Both the position numbers and the translations under genes were made by a program. A stretch of 64,000 nucleotides of DNA from Nocardia salmonicida NBRC 13393 (GTDB taxonomy: Bacteria > Actinomycetota > Actinomycetes > Mycobacteriales > Mycobacteriaceae): positions 46,942 through 110,941 of the forward strand of contig NZ_BDBR01000042.1 in assembly GCF_001613085.1 (NCBI RefSeq). Reading direction: 5' to 3'. Shown piece after piece: positions 41,883 through 49,595 of the stretch (the stretch's first letter is position 1; every line of letters begins with the position of its first letter). The notes under the pieces are model-generated. The model did not search any database and had not been told where the DNA came from. It saw only the letters and a list, made by a program, of their open reading frames with translations.

Positions 41883-42872
41883 GTGACCGGCCCGAATCAA
41901 CAACCACCCGGCGAAGGTGTGCCGCCGTCCGATCCCACTGTCGCGTGGTGGGAACGACCAGGCGAAGGCGCAGGTCAGAACCCCGCACAAGCCGACCCGA
42001 CCGTGCTGCGCGGCAATATCGGCGCGCCCGGCCCGTACACCGCACCGCCCACGCCGTATCAAAGCGGCGCGAACCCCCAGCCCTACACCGCCCCACCCGG
42101 GCCCTACCAGAGCGGCGTGAACCCACAGCCGTACCCGCAGCCGCAGCAGTACGCGCATCCGCAAGCGGGCGCCTATCAGGCGCCGCAGCCGCAGTGGGGC
42201 GCACCACCGCCGCGGCCGCCCTCGTCGGGCAGCAAGGCGGTGTGGTGGATCGTCGGCGGCGCCATCGTCGCGGTCGGCGCGCTCGTGATCGGGTTGATCG
42301 CGTTCACGGCCAACAAGGTCGACGACAACCCCTTCGGACCCGATCCGGACAAGTGGGCGGGCAGCTACGTCTACAAGGACGGCAAGAACGCCTGCGACCT
42401 GGTCGATCTCACGGTGCTGAACCAGTGGTCGTCCACCCGCGAGACGACCACCCACACCGAGCGCGGACCGTCGGAGTACATCGGTGGCGGCTCCTACGAC
42501 TGCGACGCCAAGAACAAGGAGACGGGCCGCAACGCCAACGACGCGAGCTTGGGACTCGAGGTCGAGTTCAAGACCGAGAGCGAGACCGAGTCCGACTACG
42601 CGCGCTGGAAGGGCTACGACACCAAGACAACCGGCAAGGACTACGACCACGGCCCGGTGAGCGGTCTCGGCACCGAGGCGTACTACGCCAGCGAGCAGCA
42701 CACCTACGGTTCCATCCCGAGCGATTACTCCGTCGTCGTGGCCGCGCAGGACAGCAATATCTCGGTGAAGGTGGAGATCGAGGTGTCGACGATGCGCACC
42801 GTCGACAAGGCGGCCATGCGCACCGCCGCCGAGACGCAGGTTCGCAAGGTGCTGGCAGCTTTGAAGAAGTAG
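41883..42872 (+). CDS. Membrane protein with proline/tyrosine-rich tail
   Basis: 329 residues. The first 120 residues are a Pro/Gln/Tyr/Gly-rich cytoplasmic tail with repeats of the type PYTAPPGPYQSGVNPQPY, then one membrane helix (VWWIVGGAIVAVGALVIGLI) and an extracytoplasmic domain with two cysteines (KNACDLVDL and SYDCDAKNKE) likely to form a disulphide. The domain resembles the small secreted domains near mycobacterial lipoproteins but I do not recognise it. GTG 41883 follows a GGAGAGGGGG site. A tRNA gene follows 67 bases after the stop. Confidence 0.75.
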   Translation: MTGPNQQPPGEGVPPSDPTVAWWERPGEGAGQNPAQADPTVLRGNIGAPGPYTAPPTPYQSGANPQPYTAPPGPYQSGVNPQPYPQPQQYAHPQAGAYQAPQPQWGAPPPRPPSSGSKAVWWIVGGAIVAVGALVIGLIAFTANKVDDNPFGPDPDKWAGSYVYKDGKNACDLVDLTVLNQWSSTRETTTHTERGPSEYIGGGSYDCDAKNKETGRNANDASLGLEVEFKTESETESDYARWKGYDTKTTGKDYDHGPVSGLGTEAYYASEQHTYGSIPSDYSVVVAAQDSNISVKVEIEVSTMRTVDKAAMRTAAETQVRKVLAALKK

Positions 42873-42939
42873 CAGGTCAGAACCCGTCGCAGGGGGCCGG
42901 TTTGGCATCGACCCCCTGCAACCCGCTATGCTGCTCCAC

Positions 42940-43024
42940 GGAGGATTCGCCTAGTGGCCTATGGCGCTCGCCTGGAACGCGGGTTGGGTTAACGCCCTCA
43001 GGGGTTCAAATCCCCTATCCTCCG
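42940..43024 (+). tRNA. tRNA-Ser (anticodon GGA)
   Basis: A class II tRNA with a long variable arm. The acceptor stem GGAGGAT pairs with ATCCTCC, the anticodon loop is CTGGAAC, and the T-arm reads GGGGTTCAAATCCCC. The discriminator base is G, as required for serine. It reads UCC and UCU codons. CCA is not encoded. Confidence 0.96.
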
Positions 43025-43030
43025 CAACAG

Positions 43031-43064
43031 CAGGGCCCTGATCGGTTCGCCGGTCGGGGCCCTG
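43031..43064 (+). terminator. Terminator of tRNA-Ser with UUCG tetraloop
   Basis: A 15-base stem with two G-U pairs, closed by the stable TTCG loop (43046-43049) and followed by TTCGTTTAA. Confidence 0.85.
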
Positions 43065-43287
43065 TTCGTTTAATCGGTGGATCTGTCAGTGGGCTTCCGT
43101 AGAGTGAGCCCCGATGGTGCGGGAGACCCCCACCACACCCATATACCGTCGTCGCCGCCCCAAAACTAACGTGCGTGCCGACACAGTCCAGTGGGTACCC
43201 AACCTTCGCGCCGGTCCGAGTTGGGACCGCGCCGATCGATGCCGTGAGCGGCGTCGATCGCACAGAAATCAGAAAGTAAACGACGAA

Positions 43288-43716
43288 GTGAAGACATCAC
43301 CTGAAACGAGCATCGGGCGCGACGCGTCCGGGCAGATCCGGCTGATGCTGCGTGACCGCACAGCCACCACCGGGCCGATCGACGGCGCCTGGTGGCCGCG
43401 AACCGACCAGCCGATGACCGAGTTGCACCAGCTGGTGGCCGCGGTCGGACCGCGGATCGGCAAGCTGGCCCGGCTCGGATTCGACTGGACCGCCGGTGAA
43501 TCCGGCGACAGCACAGCCCGCACCGACCAGGCCGCGCGCATCATGCACGTGGTCGGCAGCAACGGCGCCGCGCTCGCGCTGCTGGTCATCCCCGCGGCCA
43601 CCGAGGCGCCCGCGGCCCGCAGCCAGATGCGCTGGGCGGCAGGCAAGCCGCGCATCCAGGACCCGGCGCCCGCCGACACGGCGGCCGACGGGCCTCGCAC
43701 CCTCGTGCAGATCTAG
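43288..43716 (+). CDS. DUF5994 family protein
   Basis: 142 residues. The family signature is a W-P-rich start of the core, TGPIDGAWWPRTDQPMTEL, followed by LARLGFDW. DUF5994 proteins are small actinobacterial proteins of unknown function. GTG 43288 is my choice because the family core begins soon after it. A TAGAGT box at 43100-43105, eight bases before an in-frame ATG at 43114, means the mRNA probably starts there and has a structured leader, with a stem at 43234-43259; a longer protein cannot be excluded. Confidence 0.72.
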   Translation: MKTSPETSIGRDASGQIRLMLRDRTATTGPIDGAWWPRTDQPMTELHQLVAAVGPRIGKLARLGFDWTAGESGDSTARTDQAARIMHVVGSNGAALALLVIPAATEAPAARSQMRWAAGKPRIQDPAPADTAADGPRTLVQI

Positions 43717-43737
43717 CCCACCCGCGTACCGGTCTGT

Positions 43738-45189
43738 TCACCGGTCGCTGGTGTAGGTCGGATCGAAGTCGCGCGGCGCGCCGCGGCGGCTCAGCAAGCG
43801 GTCGAACCATTCACCGAGAATGACGCCCGCGGCCAGCGCGCAGCCGACACCGAACGCACCGAGGATCTGCCCGAAACCGAGCAGCGTTTCGTCCTCGAGC
43901 AAGGCGTACAGCCCGCGATACACCTTCAGACCCGGCAGCAGCGGTGTGATTCCGGCCGCCGCGACGACCAAGGGCGGGGTGAGCGCGCGACGCGCCATCA
44001 GACCACCGGCGAGACCGATCAGCGTCGCGGCCAGGCCCGCAGCCACCACCGGCCCGAAGCCGATGTCCTGCGCGCCGAGGAAGGCCAAGATGCCGCCCGC
44101 GCCGCTGAGCCCGGCCGCGACCAGCGCCCGCCGCTCGGCGTAGCAGGCCAGCGCGAACGCGATCGCCGCGACGGCACCCGCGATCAGTTTGATCGGCAGA
44201 TATTCGATGTCGCGACCGGCGCTCGCCGCGATCTCCGGCACCGCGATCCCCATCATCGTCGAAATACGCAGCGCCAAACCGATACCCGCGACGATGCCCG
44301 CGGTCATCATCACCACTTCGAGCATGCGGGCCGCGGCGGTGATCGGCGCGCCGGTGATCGCGTCCTGTACCGAACCGACCAACTGCAGACCCGACAGCAG
44401 CACCGTGATTCCCGCGGCCACGATCAGCGCGGCATCGGCCCGCCAGTGCTCACTGAACGCGGCGAGCGCGATGGCAGGGGCGGCGGCGATGACACCGCCG
44501 ATCATGTGCTGGAAGAACAACGGCAGGCCGAGCTGATGCAGCACCCGGTTCACCACATCGATCACCGCGGTGGTCGCGAAACTGATGGCGGCGAGCATGA
44601 ACCCACCACCGAGCAGCACCGCGATCGCCGCCGCGAGCAACGACCAGCCCGCCGTCGACACCCAGCGCGGATAGGGGTGCCGTGACGAGATGAGCTCGTC
44701 GAGGGCGGCGTGCGCCTGGTCGACGGGGACGATCTGGCTGCGGATGCGTCGGGTGAGCCGGTCGACCGCGGCCAGTCGGGTGAAGTCGAGCGAGCGATAC
44801 TTCACCACCCGCATATCGCTGGCCGGCGGCAGTCGCGGGCCTCGGTCGGCCCAGATACGGATCGCGTCGAAGGTGACGTCGATATCGCAGCTGTTCAAAC
44901 CGTAGGTGGAAGCGATGAAACGGACCTGCGCGGTGGTGTCGCCGACACCGGTGCCCGCCGCGAGTACGACCTCACCCACCCGCACCGCCAGGTCGAGTAC
45001 CTGCGACACCTCGGCGTCGTCGGCCAGATCGATCGGTTGCAGCGGGGTGGGTGCGGCGACGATATTGTCGGCGGTGGCGCGCTGCGACGGCAGCACGAAC
45101 GGTCGGCGCAACCGCCACCACCGGCGGCGCAGACCTGGGCGTTCGATAATCGTGGCGCCGTCGCCTTCCGCCAGGGGGTCCGCACTCAT
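43738..45189 (-). CDS. Threonine/serine exporter ThrE-like membrane protein
   Basis: 483 residues. An N-terminal soluble ThrE domain (VLAAGTGVGDTTAQVRFIAS) is followed by about ten membrane helices in two blocks corresponding to the ThrE and ThrE-2 domains (LLPGLKVYRGLYALL near the end). ThrE of Corynebacterium exports threonine and serine. The ATG 45189 lies six bases after TACCGT (45196-45201), so the mRNA is probably leaderless. Substrate assignment rests on the family only. Confidence 0.88.
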   Translation of the reverse strand: MSADPLAEGDGATIIERPGLRRRWWRLRRPFVLPSQRATADNIVAAPTPLQPIDLADDAEVSQVLDLAVRVGEVVLAAGTGVGDTTAQVRFIASTYGLNSCDIDVTFDAIRIWADRGPRLPPASDMRVVKYRSLDFTRLAAVDRLTRRIRSQIVPVDQAHAALDELISSRHPYPRWVSTAGWSLLAAAIAVLLGGGFMLAAISFATTAVIDVVNRVLHQLGLPLFFQHMIGGVIAAAPAIALAAFSEHWRADAALIVAAGITVLLSGLQLVGSVQDAITGAPITAAARMLEVVMMTAGIVAGIGLALRISTMMGIAVPEIAASAGRDIEYLPIKLIAGAVAAIAFALACYAERRALVAAGLSGAGGILAFLGAQDIGFGPVVAAGLAATLIGLAGGLMARRALTPPLVVAAAGITPLLPGLKVYRGLYALLEDETLLGFGQILGAFGVGCALAAGVILGEWFDRLLSRRGAPRDFDPTYTSDR

Positions 45190-45537
45190 ACCTCGACGGT
45201 AACGGCGATCGCAGCACCTTCGCCGTCTCGCAACCAGTTCGTCAACGTGTCGGGCCTGCTGACCTGGAGTTCACCCTCAGATGTCGTCGATCAGTCCGGT
45301 GCTGTAGGCCGTCGCGGCCAGGTGCTGGAGGCAGCGAGGGCCACAGCCATTGTGCTGAGTCAGCACGAAACGGGCCTGCTGGAGCGAAGAAATGGAAGAA
45401 TCGGCCACACAGTCGGCATGTACGGCGCGCCAGTGGTCTTCGTGACGGAGGACGGCGGCCCGCGATGTCGGCGGGTCTGGTGCGGATGTGTCCGGCAGGG
45501 TGTGACGGGAGGGGCAGGCAATGGAGGCGATGACTGT
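45190..45537. other. 348-base region between ThrE-like and XRE genes
   Basis: Holds the leaderless promoter of the ThrE-like gene and, near 45521-45541, a six-codon ORF (ATGGAG...GTATGA) that ends inside the start codon of the XRE gene. A minus-strand frame at 45277-45453 reads plausibly but has no start codon. No other gene is seen. Confidence 0.5.
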
Positions 45538-46182
45538 ATGAACACCGGGACGGGGAAGGTGATCCAGGAGCGGCGCAGGCTGCTCGGGCTCTCGCAGCCC
45601 GCGCTGGCCACCGCGATCGGGGTGAGCTCGCGCCAGATCACCAGGTACGAGCCCGAAGAGCAATCGCCGACGCTGCCGGTCGCGGTCCGCTTGGCCGACG
45701 CGCTGCAGGTCTCGCTGGCGGAGCTGGCCGGCATCGTGGACAACCGCGTAGACCTGGCGGGTAACTGGTGGGCAGCCTGGCAGAAACCGGCGAACCACCC
45801 GGACGAGGTCGAGGTAGCGGCGGTGACCATCCGGCACGAGGGCGACCATCTGATGCTCGACTCGACCCCCGAATCGCCTGCGCCTGAATCGGATCCGATC
45901 ACCCAGGTGCGTGGCGAGATGCGAGTCTGGGAGGGCGAGGCGCTCACCGGCTGGGTCCGCGGCATGGATATCGCGTTCCCGGTAGGCACCATCTACTACT
46001 CGCTCCATCCCCAGGGTGCTCATGCCGTCGGCTCGTGGACGACGAAATCGGGCCCCGACGGCCTTGTGCGCGGCTGGAGCGTCTTGGCGCGGGAGAAGTC
46101 CGACGCCGAAAAGCTTCTGGCGGAAATGTTGCGCACCGACGGCAGTGTCGAATCGTGGCCCGGCCCCTCTCGCTCGGCCTGA
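45538..46182 (+). CDS. XRE family helix-turn-helix regulator
   Basis: 214 residues. The N-terminal domain is a typical XRE fold: QERRRLLGLSQPALATAIGV then SSRQITRYEPEEQSP. The C-terminal 140 residues (NWWAAWQKPANHPDEVEVAAV) form a separate beta-rich domain that probably binds a ligand or protein and is common in Nocardia and Streptomyces regulators. GGAGG at 45523-45527 lies ten bases before the ATG. Its 3' end overlaps a short membrane protein gene on the other strand by 163 bases. Confidence 0.85.
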   Translation: MNTGTGKVIQERRRLLGLSQPALATAIGVSSRQITRYEPEEQSPTLPVAVRLADALQVSLAELAGIVDNRVDLAGNWWAAWQKPANHPDEVEVAAVTIRHEGDHLMLDSTPESPAPESDPITQVRGEMRVWEGEALTGWVRGMDIAFPVGTIYYSLHPQGAHAVGSWTTKSGPDGLVRGWSVLAREKSDAEKLLAEMLRTDGSVESWPGPSRSA

Positions 46183-46304
46183 AGCCGCCGCCGGATCTCG
46201 GCGACGCTCGGACGCCCGTCGTCCTCGGGCGGCAGAAGTAGTAGGTAGCGGCTCAGCGCCCCGAATACGAACAGCCCCAGAGCAATCCACAGAAAGATCT
46301 CCAT
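46020..46304 (-). CDS. Small single-span membrane protein, antisense overlap
   Basis: 94 residues. It begins MEIFLWIALGLFVFGALSR, one clear membrane helix, followed by a basic and polar tail. GGAGGGG lies six bases before the ATG at 46304. Its C-terminal third lies antisense to the XRE gene, which makes that part doubtful; the N-terminal segment outside the overlap is the better supported part. No family is recognised. Confidence 0.5.
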   Translation of the reverse strand: MEIFLWIALGLFVFGALSRYLLLLPPEDDGRPSVAEIRRRLQAEREGPGHDSTLPSVRNISARSFSASDFSRAKTLQPRTRPSGPDFVVHEPTA

Positions 46305-46412
46305 CGGTTCCCCTCCGAACGAGTCAGTGCTTGCACGAGTGGCGCGGTATTGTGGCTTCTGAGCCGCCACGAAAAGTATGGTCTCCGTCAAGACCTTTTG
46401 GACAGCAAAAAG

Positions 46413-46442
46413 CGTCTACAAACGTCTACAGTTCTCTACGAT
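46413..46442 (+). promoter_or_regulatory. Tandem direct repeats and -10 box of XRE promoter
   Basis: CGTCTACA at 46413-46420 and 46423-46430, ten bases apart, with a weaker third copy TCTCTACG; TACGAT (46437-46442) is the -10 box, six bases before the ATG at 46449. Repeats in phase with the helix next to the promoter suggest autoregulation by the XRE protein. Confidence 0.6.
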
Positions 46443-46448
46443 GAGTCC

Positions 46449-46931
46449 ATGTCCAGTCGGGGCGAGCAGGGGAACGGCATCGTCGGAGCTCGGTTGCGGC
46501 GACTGCGGGAAGAGGCGGGGTTGTCACTGGCCGCGTTGGCCACTCGCGTTCCGTACAGCAGAGCGGCGCTCGGTCACTACGAAACCGGTGCGCGAGCAGC
46601 ATCTTTCGAGGTGATCGCCTGGTACGAGCGGGTACACGCGCAATCGAGGCCCGCGCTACCCGGCACTCGCCGACGTGATCCGCGAGCCGCCGACGCCGCA
46701 CTCGCGGCGGCGATCGCCGCCGCACACCGGACAGGTCCGCTCATCGAGATCGGGCGACCACACCAGGGAGACAGCGGAACCGGGTACTTCTGCCCGTTCC
46801 GCATCGACGGTGTGCTCGAGGGCGAAGCCGCTGGAACCGATGCGGCGACGGCTGTGCGCTCGGCGCTGCTCGCGGTGGGCGCCGAGCTGAACCGGGCGGG
46901 AAACAGCACCGGCCCCGGACGAATTCGGTGA
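46449..46931 (+). CDS. XRE family helix-turn-helix regulator, short
   Basis: 160 residues. The N-terminal half is XRE-type: RLRRLREEAGLSLAALATRV then SRAALGHYETGARAAS. The C-terminal half (GTGYFCPFRIDGVLEGEAAG) may bind a ligand; I do not recognise it. The ATG 46449 is six bases after TACGAT, so the message is leaderless. It ends ten bases before the convergent WS/DGAT-like gene. No partner toxin or DUF397 gene is directly attached. Confidence 0.82.
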   Translation: MSSRGEQGNGIVGARLRRLREEAGLSLAALATRVPYSRAALGHYETGARAASFEVIAWYERVHAQSRPALPGTRRRDPRAADAALAAAIAAAHRTGPLIEIGRPHQGDSGTGYFCPFRIDGVLEGEAAGTDAATAVRSALLAVGAELNRAGNSTGPGRIR

Positions 46932-46941
46932 AACCGGGCGC

Positions 46942-48372
46942 TCAGCGGTGCGCGGCGACGACCCTGTCGAGCGACTCGGCGAGCAGTTGCAGGTAGCGGT
47001 CGGGATCGGGCATCACCCGCGGATCGGAATGCACGGACAGCGTGATGGTTTCACCGATTCCGTGGACCCCGTGGGTGAGGTGCATAACGCTGCCGAGGGC
47101 AGGGAAACCACCGGTGAACAGGACCGAGCCACCGGCGAAGGCGAGGTCTCCCTGGCCGCGGTAGACGCTGGAGACGACGGTGTTGCCGTCGAGCATCGCG
47201 GGAACGCCGTCCAGGTCGGCGCGTTCGACATCACGCACCGCCAGGACAGCGGGGACCACCTCGCCGACTCGATCCTGTGCGGAGAGCAGCGGATTGAGCG
47301 CCCGTTCACGACGGGTGGCGAGGTCATCGGCGATGAGATTCGCGCGCAGACGCAGGTCGGGTTCGTCGATATGCAGGTCGATGGACAGTCCGCGGTAGTT
47401 GTTGCGCGCCGTGCTCGGCGCCGGAAGAGCCATCGGTAGCGCCGTCCCCAACCGTTCCGGTCGCTCACCACGCTCGGTGAGGTAGTCGACCAGCGCGGAC
47501 GAAATCGCCGTCAGCGCAACGACAGTAACGGTTTTGCCCGGAATGCGGAGGTCGTCCACATCGACGACCAGCATTCGCACCGTGTGGTCGGCAACCGGGG
47601 AGGCCGGGTTCAGCGCACTCGGCGCGAATCCGGGTGCGGCCGCCGGGACTTCACCCGCGGCCGTCCGGTCAGCCAATTCCCGCTGGGCCAAGTACGCGGC
47701 CCGCCCGCGCCACACTGTCGCGGCCAGCTGTCCGGGAAGGCGCAGCACTCCAATCACTCTCGGATCTACCCGTCGCGCGATCCATCCACAGGGTTGTCCA
47801 CAGGTATCCACCGGCGGTGTGGAAGTTTGGGCAGGTCCGACCGGGTGGTTTGCCGAGTTATCCACAGGCGCACCGGGTGTGCTGTGGACAACAGCTTCAT
47901 CCACAGCCGTCCCGAAGAGTGCTCGCGCGATGGCGGCGGCTCGAGTGCCGTCGGCGAGTGCGTGCGAAAGTTGCAGCACCACCACCACAACGGGCCCCGT
48001 CGATCGCGGGGCACCGTGGACAGCCCGGAAAACATGGATGCGCCATGGGTATTCGGTCGCGACGACACGGGTACCCAAGAGTTCGCCCAGATCCGCGAGC
48101 AACGCCTGCCACGACAGGCCGTCGGGGCGGTGGTGAGTGAATTGCTGGGACGTGAATTCGACCGGAACCCAGCGCGGATAGCCGAGATCGCCCGGTATCT
48201 CCTGTAACCGGATCCGCAGATCCGGAATGCGTGCGGCACGCGCGGCGACGAAATCATGGAGTTCGTCAGTGGCGGTATCGGTTTCGGCGAAAGAGTAGAG
48301 CAGGAACACGTCGTTGGCGGTGCGGCGTGACAGCCAGTACATCGTCGCGTCACGCGCGGCCATCGTGGTCAT
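46942..48372 (-). CDS. WS/DGAT-like condensation-fold acyltransferase
   Basis: 476 residues. A condensation-type acyltransferase with the active-site motif LQLSHALADGTRAAAIARAL (HxxxDG, near residue 138); the first His of the usual HHxxxDG is Ser here. The C-terminal half has the DUF1298-type block ARNNYRGLSIDLH. Family members make wax esters or triacylglycerol from acyl-CoA, a common storage trait in Nocardia, but the altered motif makes the substrate uncertain. A Pro/Thr-rich insert at about residues 156-196 is coded by DNA that contains several DnaA boxes. The ATG 48372 is six bases after TATCGT, so it is leaderless. Confidence 0.8.
   Translation of the reverse strand: MTTMAARDATMYWLSRRTANDVFLLYSFAETDTATDELHDFVAARAARIPDLRIRLQEIPGDLGYPRWVPVEFTSQQFTHHRPDGLSWQALLADLGELLGTRVVATEYPWRIHVFRAVHGAPRSTGPVVVVVLQLSHALADGTRAAAIARALFGTAVDEAVVHSTPGAPVDNSANHPVGPAQTSTPPVDTCGQPCGWIARRVDPRVIGVLRLPGQLAATVWRGRAAYLAQRELADRTAAGEVPAAAPGFAPSALNPASPVADHTVRMLVVDVDDLRIPGKTVTVVALTAISSALVDYLTERGERPERLGTALPMALPAPSTARNNYRGLSIDLHIDEPDLRLRANLIADDLATRRERALNPLLSAQDRVGEVVPAVLAVRDVERADLDGVPAMLDGNTVVSSVYRGQGDLAFAGGSVLFTGGFPALGSVMHLTHGVHGIGETITLSVHSDPRVMPDPDRYLQLLAESLDRVVAAHR
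47794..47891. promoter_or_regulatory. Cluster of DnaA boxes inside the WS/DGAT-like gene
   Basis: Exact boxes TTGTCCACA (47794-47802), TTATCCACA (47858-47866) and the reverse TGTGGACAA (47883-47891), with near matches at 47782-47790 and 47897-47905. All lie in the region coding for a probable linker. Confidence 0.6.
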
Positions 48373-48410
48373 CCGGCCACGATAGGCCAAACCTCCGAGG
48401 TCACTGAGAA

Positions 48411-48437
48411 GGCCCCGAGTCCGCTCGACTCGGGGCC
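48411..48437 (-). terminator. Hairpin between WS/DGAT-like and DUF397 genes
   Basis: Perfect 11-base stem GGCCCCGAGTC/GACTCGGGGCC with a five-base loop. It is 31 bases beyond the DUF397 stop on the minus strand; the U-tract is weak. Confidence 0.6.
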
Positions 48438-48468
48438 GGTATTGCCCATTCGAGATGCATCTCGCGGC

Positions 48469-48678
48469 TCAGCCGCGCGCGAACTCTCCCGCGGTGACAT
48501 CGGAGAGAAAGGCTCGCCACTGCCCTGGACCGAAGGCCAGCACGGGTCCGCGGCCGCGATCCTTGGTGTCACGAACGGCGATATCGCCGCCGGCGAGAAA
48601 GGCTACTTCGACGCAGTTCCCATCGGGTCCGCTGTAGGTGCTCTTCCGCCACACAGCATCGGTCACATCAACTTCCAC
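48469..48678 (-). CDS. DUF397 domain protein, orphan
   Basis: 69 residues, the full length of the family. The core is VWRKSTYSGPDGNCVEVAF, then DIAVRDTKDRGRGPVLAFG and WRAFLSDV. DUF397 genes usually sit after an XRE gene with a DUF5753 domain and the pair acts as a regulator in developmental control. No such gene is adjacent here. GTG 48678 follows AAAGGAG by eight bases. A strong palindrome lies about 200 bases upstream. Confidence 0.92.
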   Translation of the reverse strand: MEVDVTDAVWRKSTYSGPDGNCVEVAFLAGGDIAVRDTKDRGRGPVLAFGPGQWRAFLSDVTAGEFARG

Positions 48679-49085
48679 GGCACTTGCTCCTTTGGTCCAT
48701 CGAGAAGAGGGGGATAACTCCTGGAATCGTTGCAACATTCCGAAATCCGGCGCGACCGATGAGTTACTTCGTGGCACACAAGGCACTGCCACACGGCGCG
48801 CGCAACTGACCGGCACGAACCAGCGCATCGAGGCGTTTCCGCCTCCGGGGGCTGCCCCCGCGGAAGAAACACTAGCAGGTCTTCCGCAATGTTGCGGAAG
48901 AGAATTTGCTTTCCCATATCGTTTTGCCAAGCTTGCGAAGCTTCACGTTTGCGGGGGCATTGCCAGCCCCTCTTACCCATTCCCGATCCGGTTGACACAT
49001 CCCGATTTACTTCCATGTGATTAGTCCGTGATACGTCAATTTCTCGAGTGTCCCAACAGCCACATGAGCACCATCGAGGACAGAC
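48679..49085. other. 407-base region with palindromes between DUF397 and DUF309 genes
   Basis: No gene is convincing. A perfect 9-base inverted repeat CTTCCGCAATGTTGCGGAAG lies at 48881-48900 and a CGGGGGC/GCCCCCG hairpin at 48846-48860. The direct AAGCTT pair near 48930-48945 is AT-rich relative to its surroundings. The area could hold the remains of an XRE partner gene for DUF397. Confidence 0.45.
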
Positions 49086-49586
49086 GTGGATCATGGGGGG
49101 ATGATCTCCCGTGACCGTGATGCCGCAGGTCGTGCCCATAATGACCGCCCCCGCGACCGACTCGGCCGACCGCTGCCTCCCGGCAGTGCCGGAGTCGCCC
49201 GAATTCCCGACGATCTCGAGCTCGGGCCCCAGCAAACTCTGGCCTTCGCTCAGCAACTGCTGGACGACGGATTGGCATTCAATGCCCACGAGGTATTGGA
49301 GGCAGCGTGGAAGAACGGGCCGGTTGCCGAACGGATGCTCTGGCAGGGACTGGCCCAATACGCCGTGGGGCTCACCCACATCCAGCGGGGCAACGCCAAA
49401 GGCGCGGGTACTCTGCTGCGCCGCGCGAGTGAGCGGCTCGAGTCCTATCCGGCGAATGCCCAGCAGCACGATGTCGACCGCGCCGGGCTCGTCGCGCACG
49501 CGCAGGAGCTGCTCGTCGCGCTCGATACCGGTGACGCCATCACCGAGGAACGGCTACGGACGCGGCTGTGCCGAGAGCCCACCTAG
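49086..49586 (+). CDS. DUF309 domain protein
   Basis: 166 residues. The family core, FNAHEVLEAAWKNGP then WQGLAQYAVGLTHIQRGNA, is a helical bundle seen in a widespread family of unknown function, with metal-ligand-type His and Glu. GTG 49086 has GAGGA five bases upstream; ATG 49101 is an alternative. It is followed by gluQ, whose promoter lies in its last codons. Confidence 0.82.
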   Translation: MDHGGMISRDRDAAGRAHNDRPRDRLGRPLPPGSAGVARIPDDLELGPQQTLAFAQQLLDDGLAFNAHEVLEAAWKNGPVAERMLWQGLAQYAVGLTHIQRGNAKGAGTLLRRASERLESYPANAQQHDVDRAGLVAHAQELLVALDTGDAITEERLRTRLCREPT

Positions 49587-49595
49587 GATCGAGGG

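Noticed and set aside
45277..45453. Minus-strand 58-residue frame with believable protein sequence
   Set aside because: No ATG, GTG or TTG start is available before it meets the XRE gene, so it cannot be supported as a gene.
47782..47905. Replication origin
   Set aside because: Although several DnaA boxes are present, there is no dnaA, dnaN, rpmH or gyrase gene nearby and the cluster lies inside a coding region.
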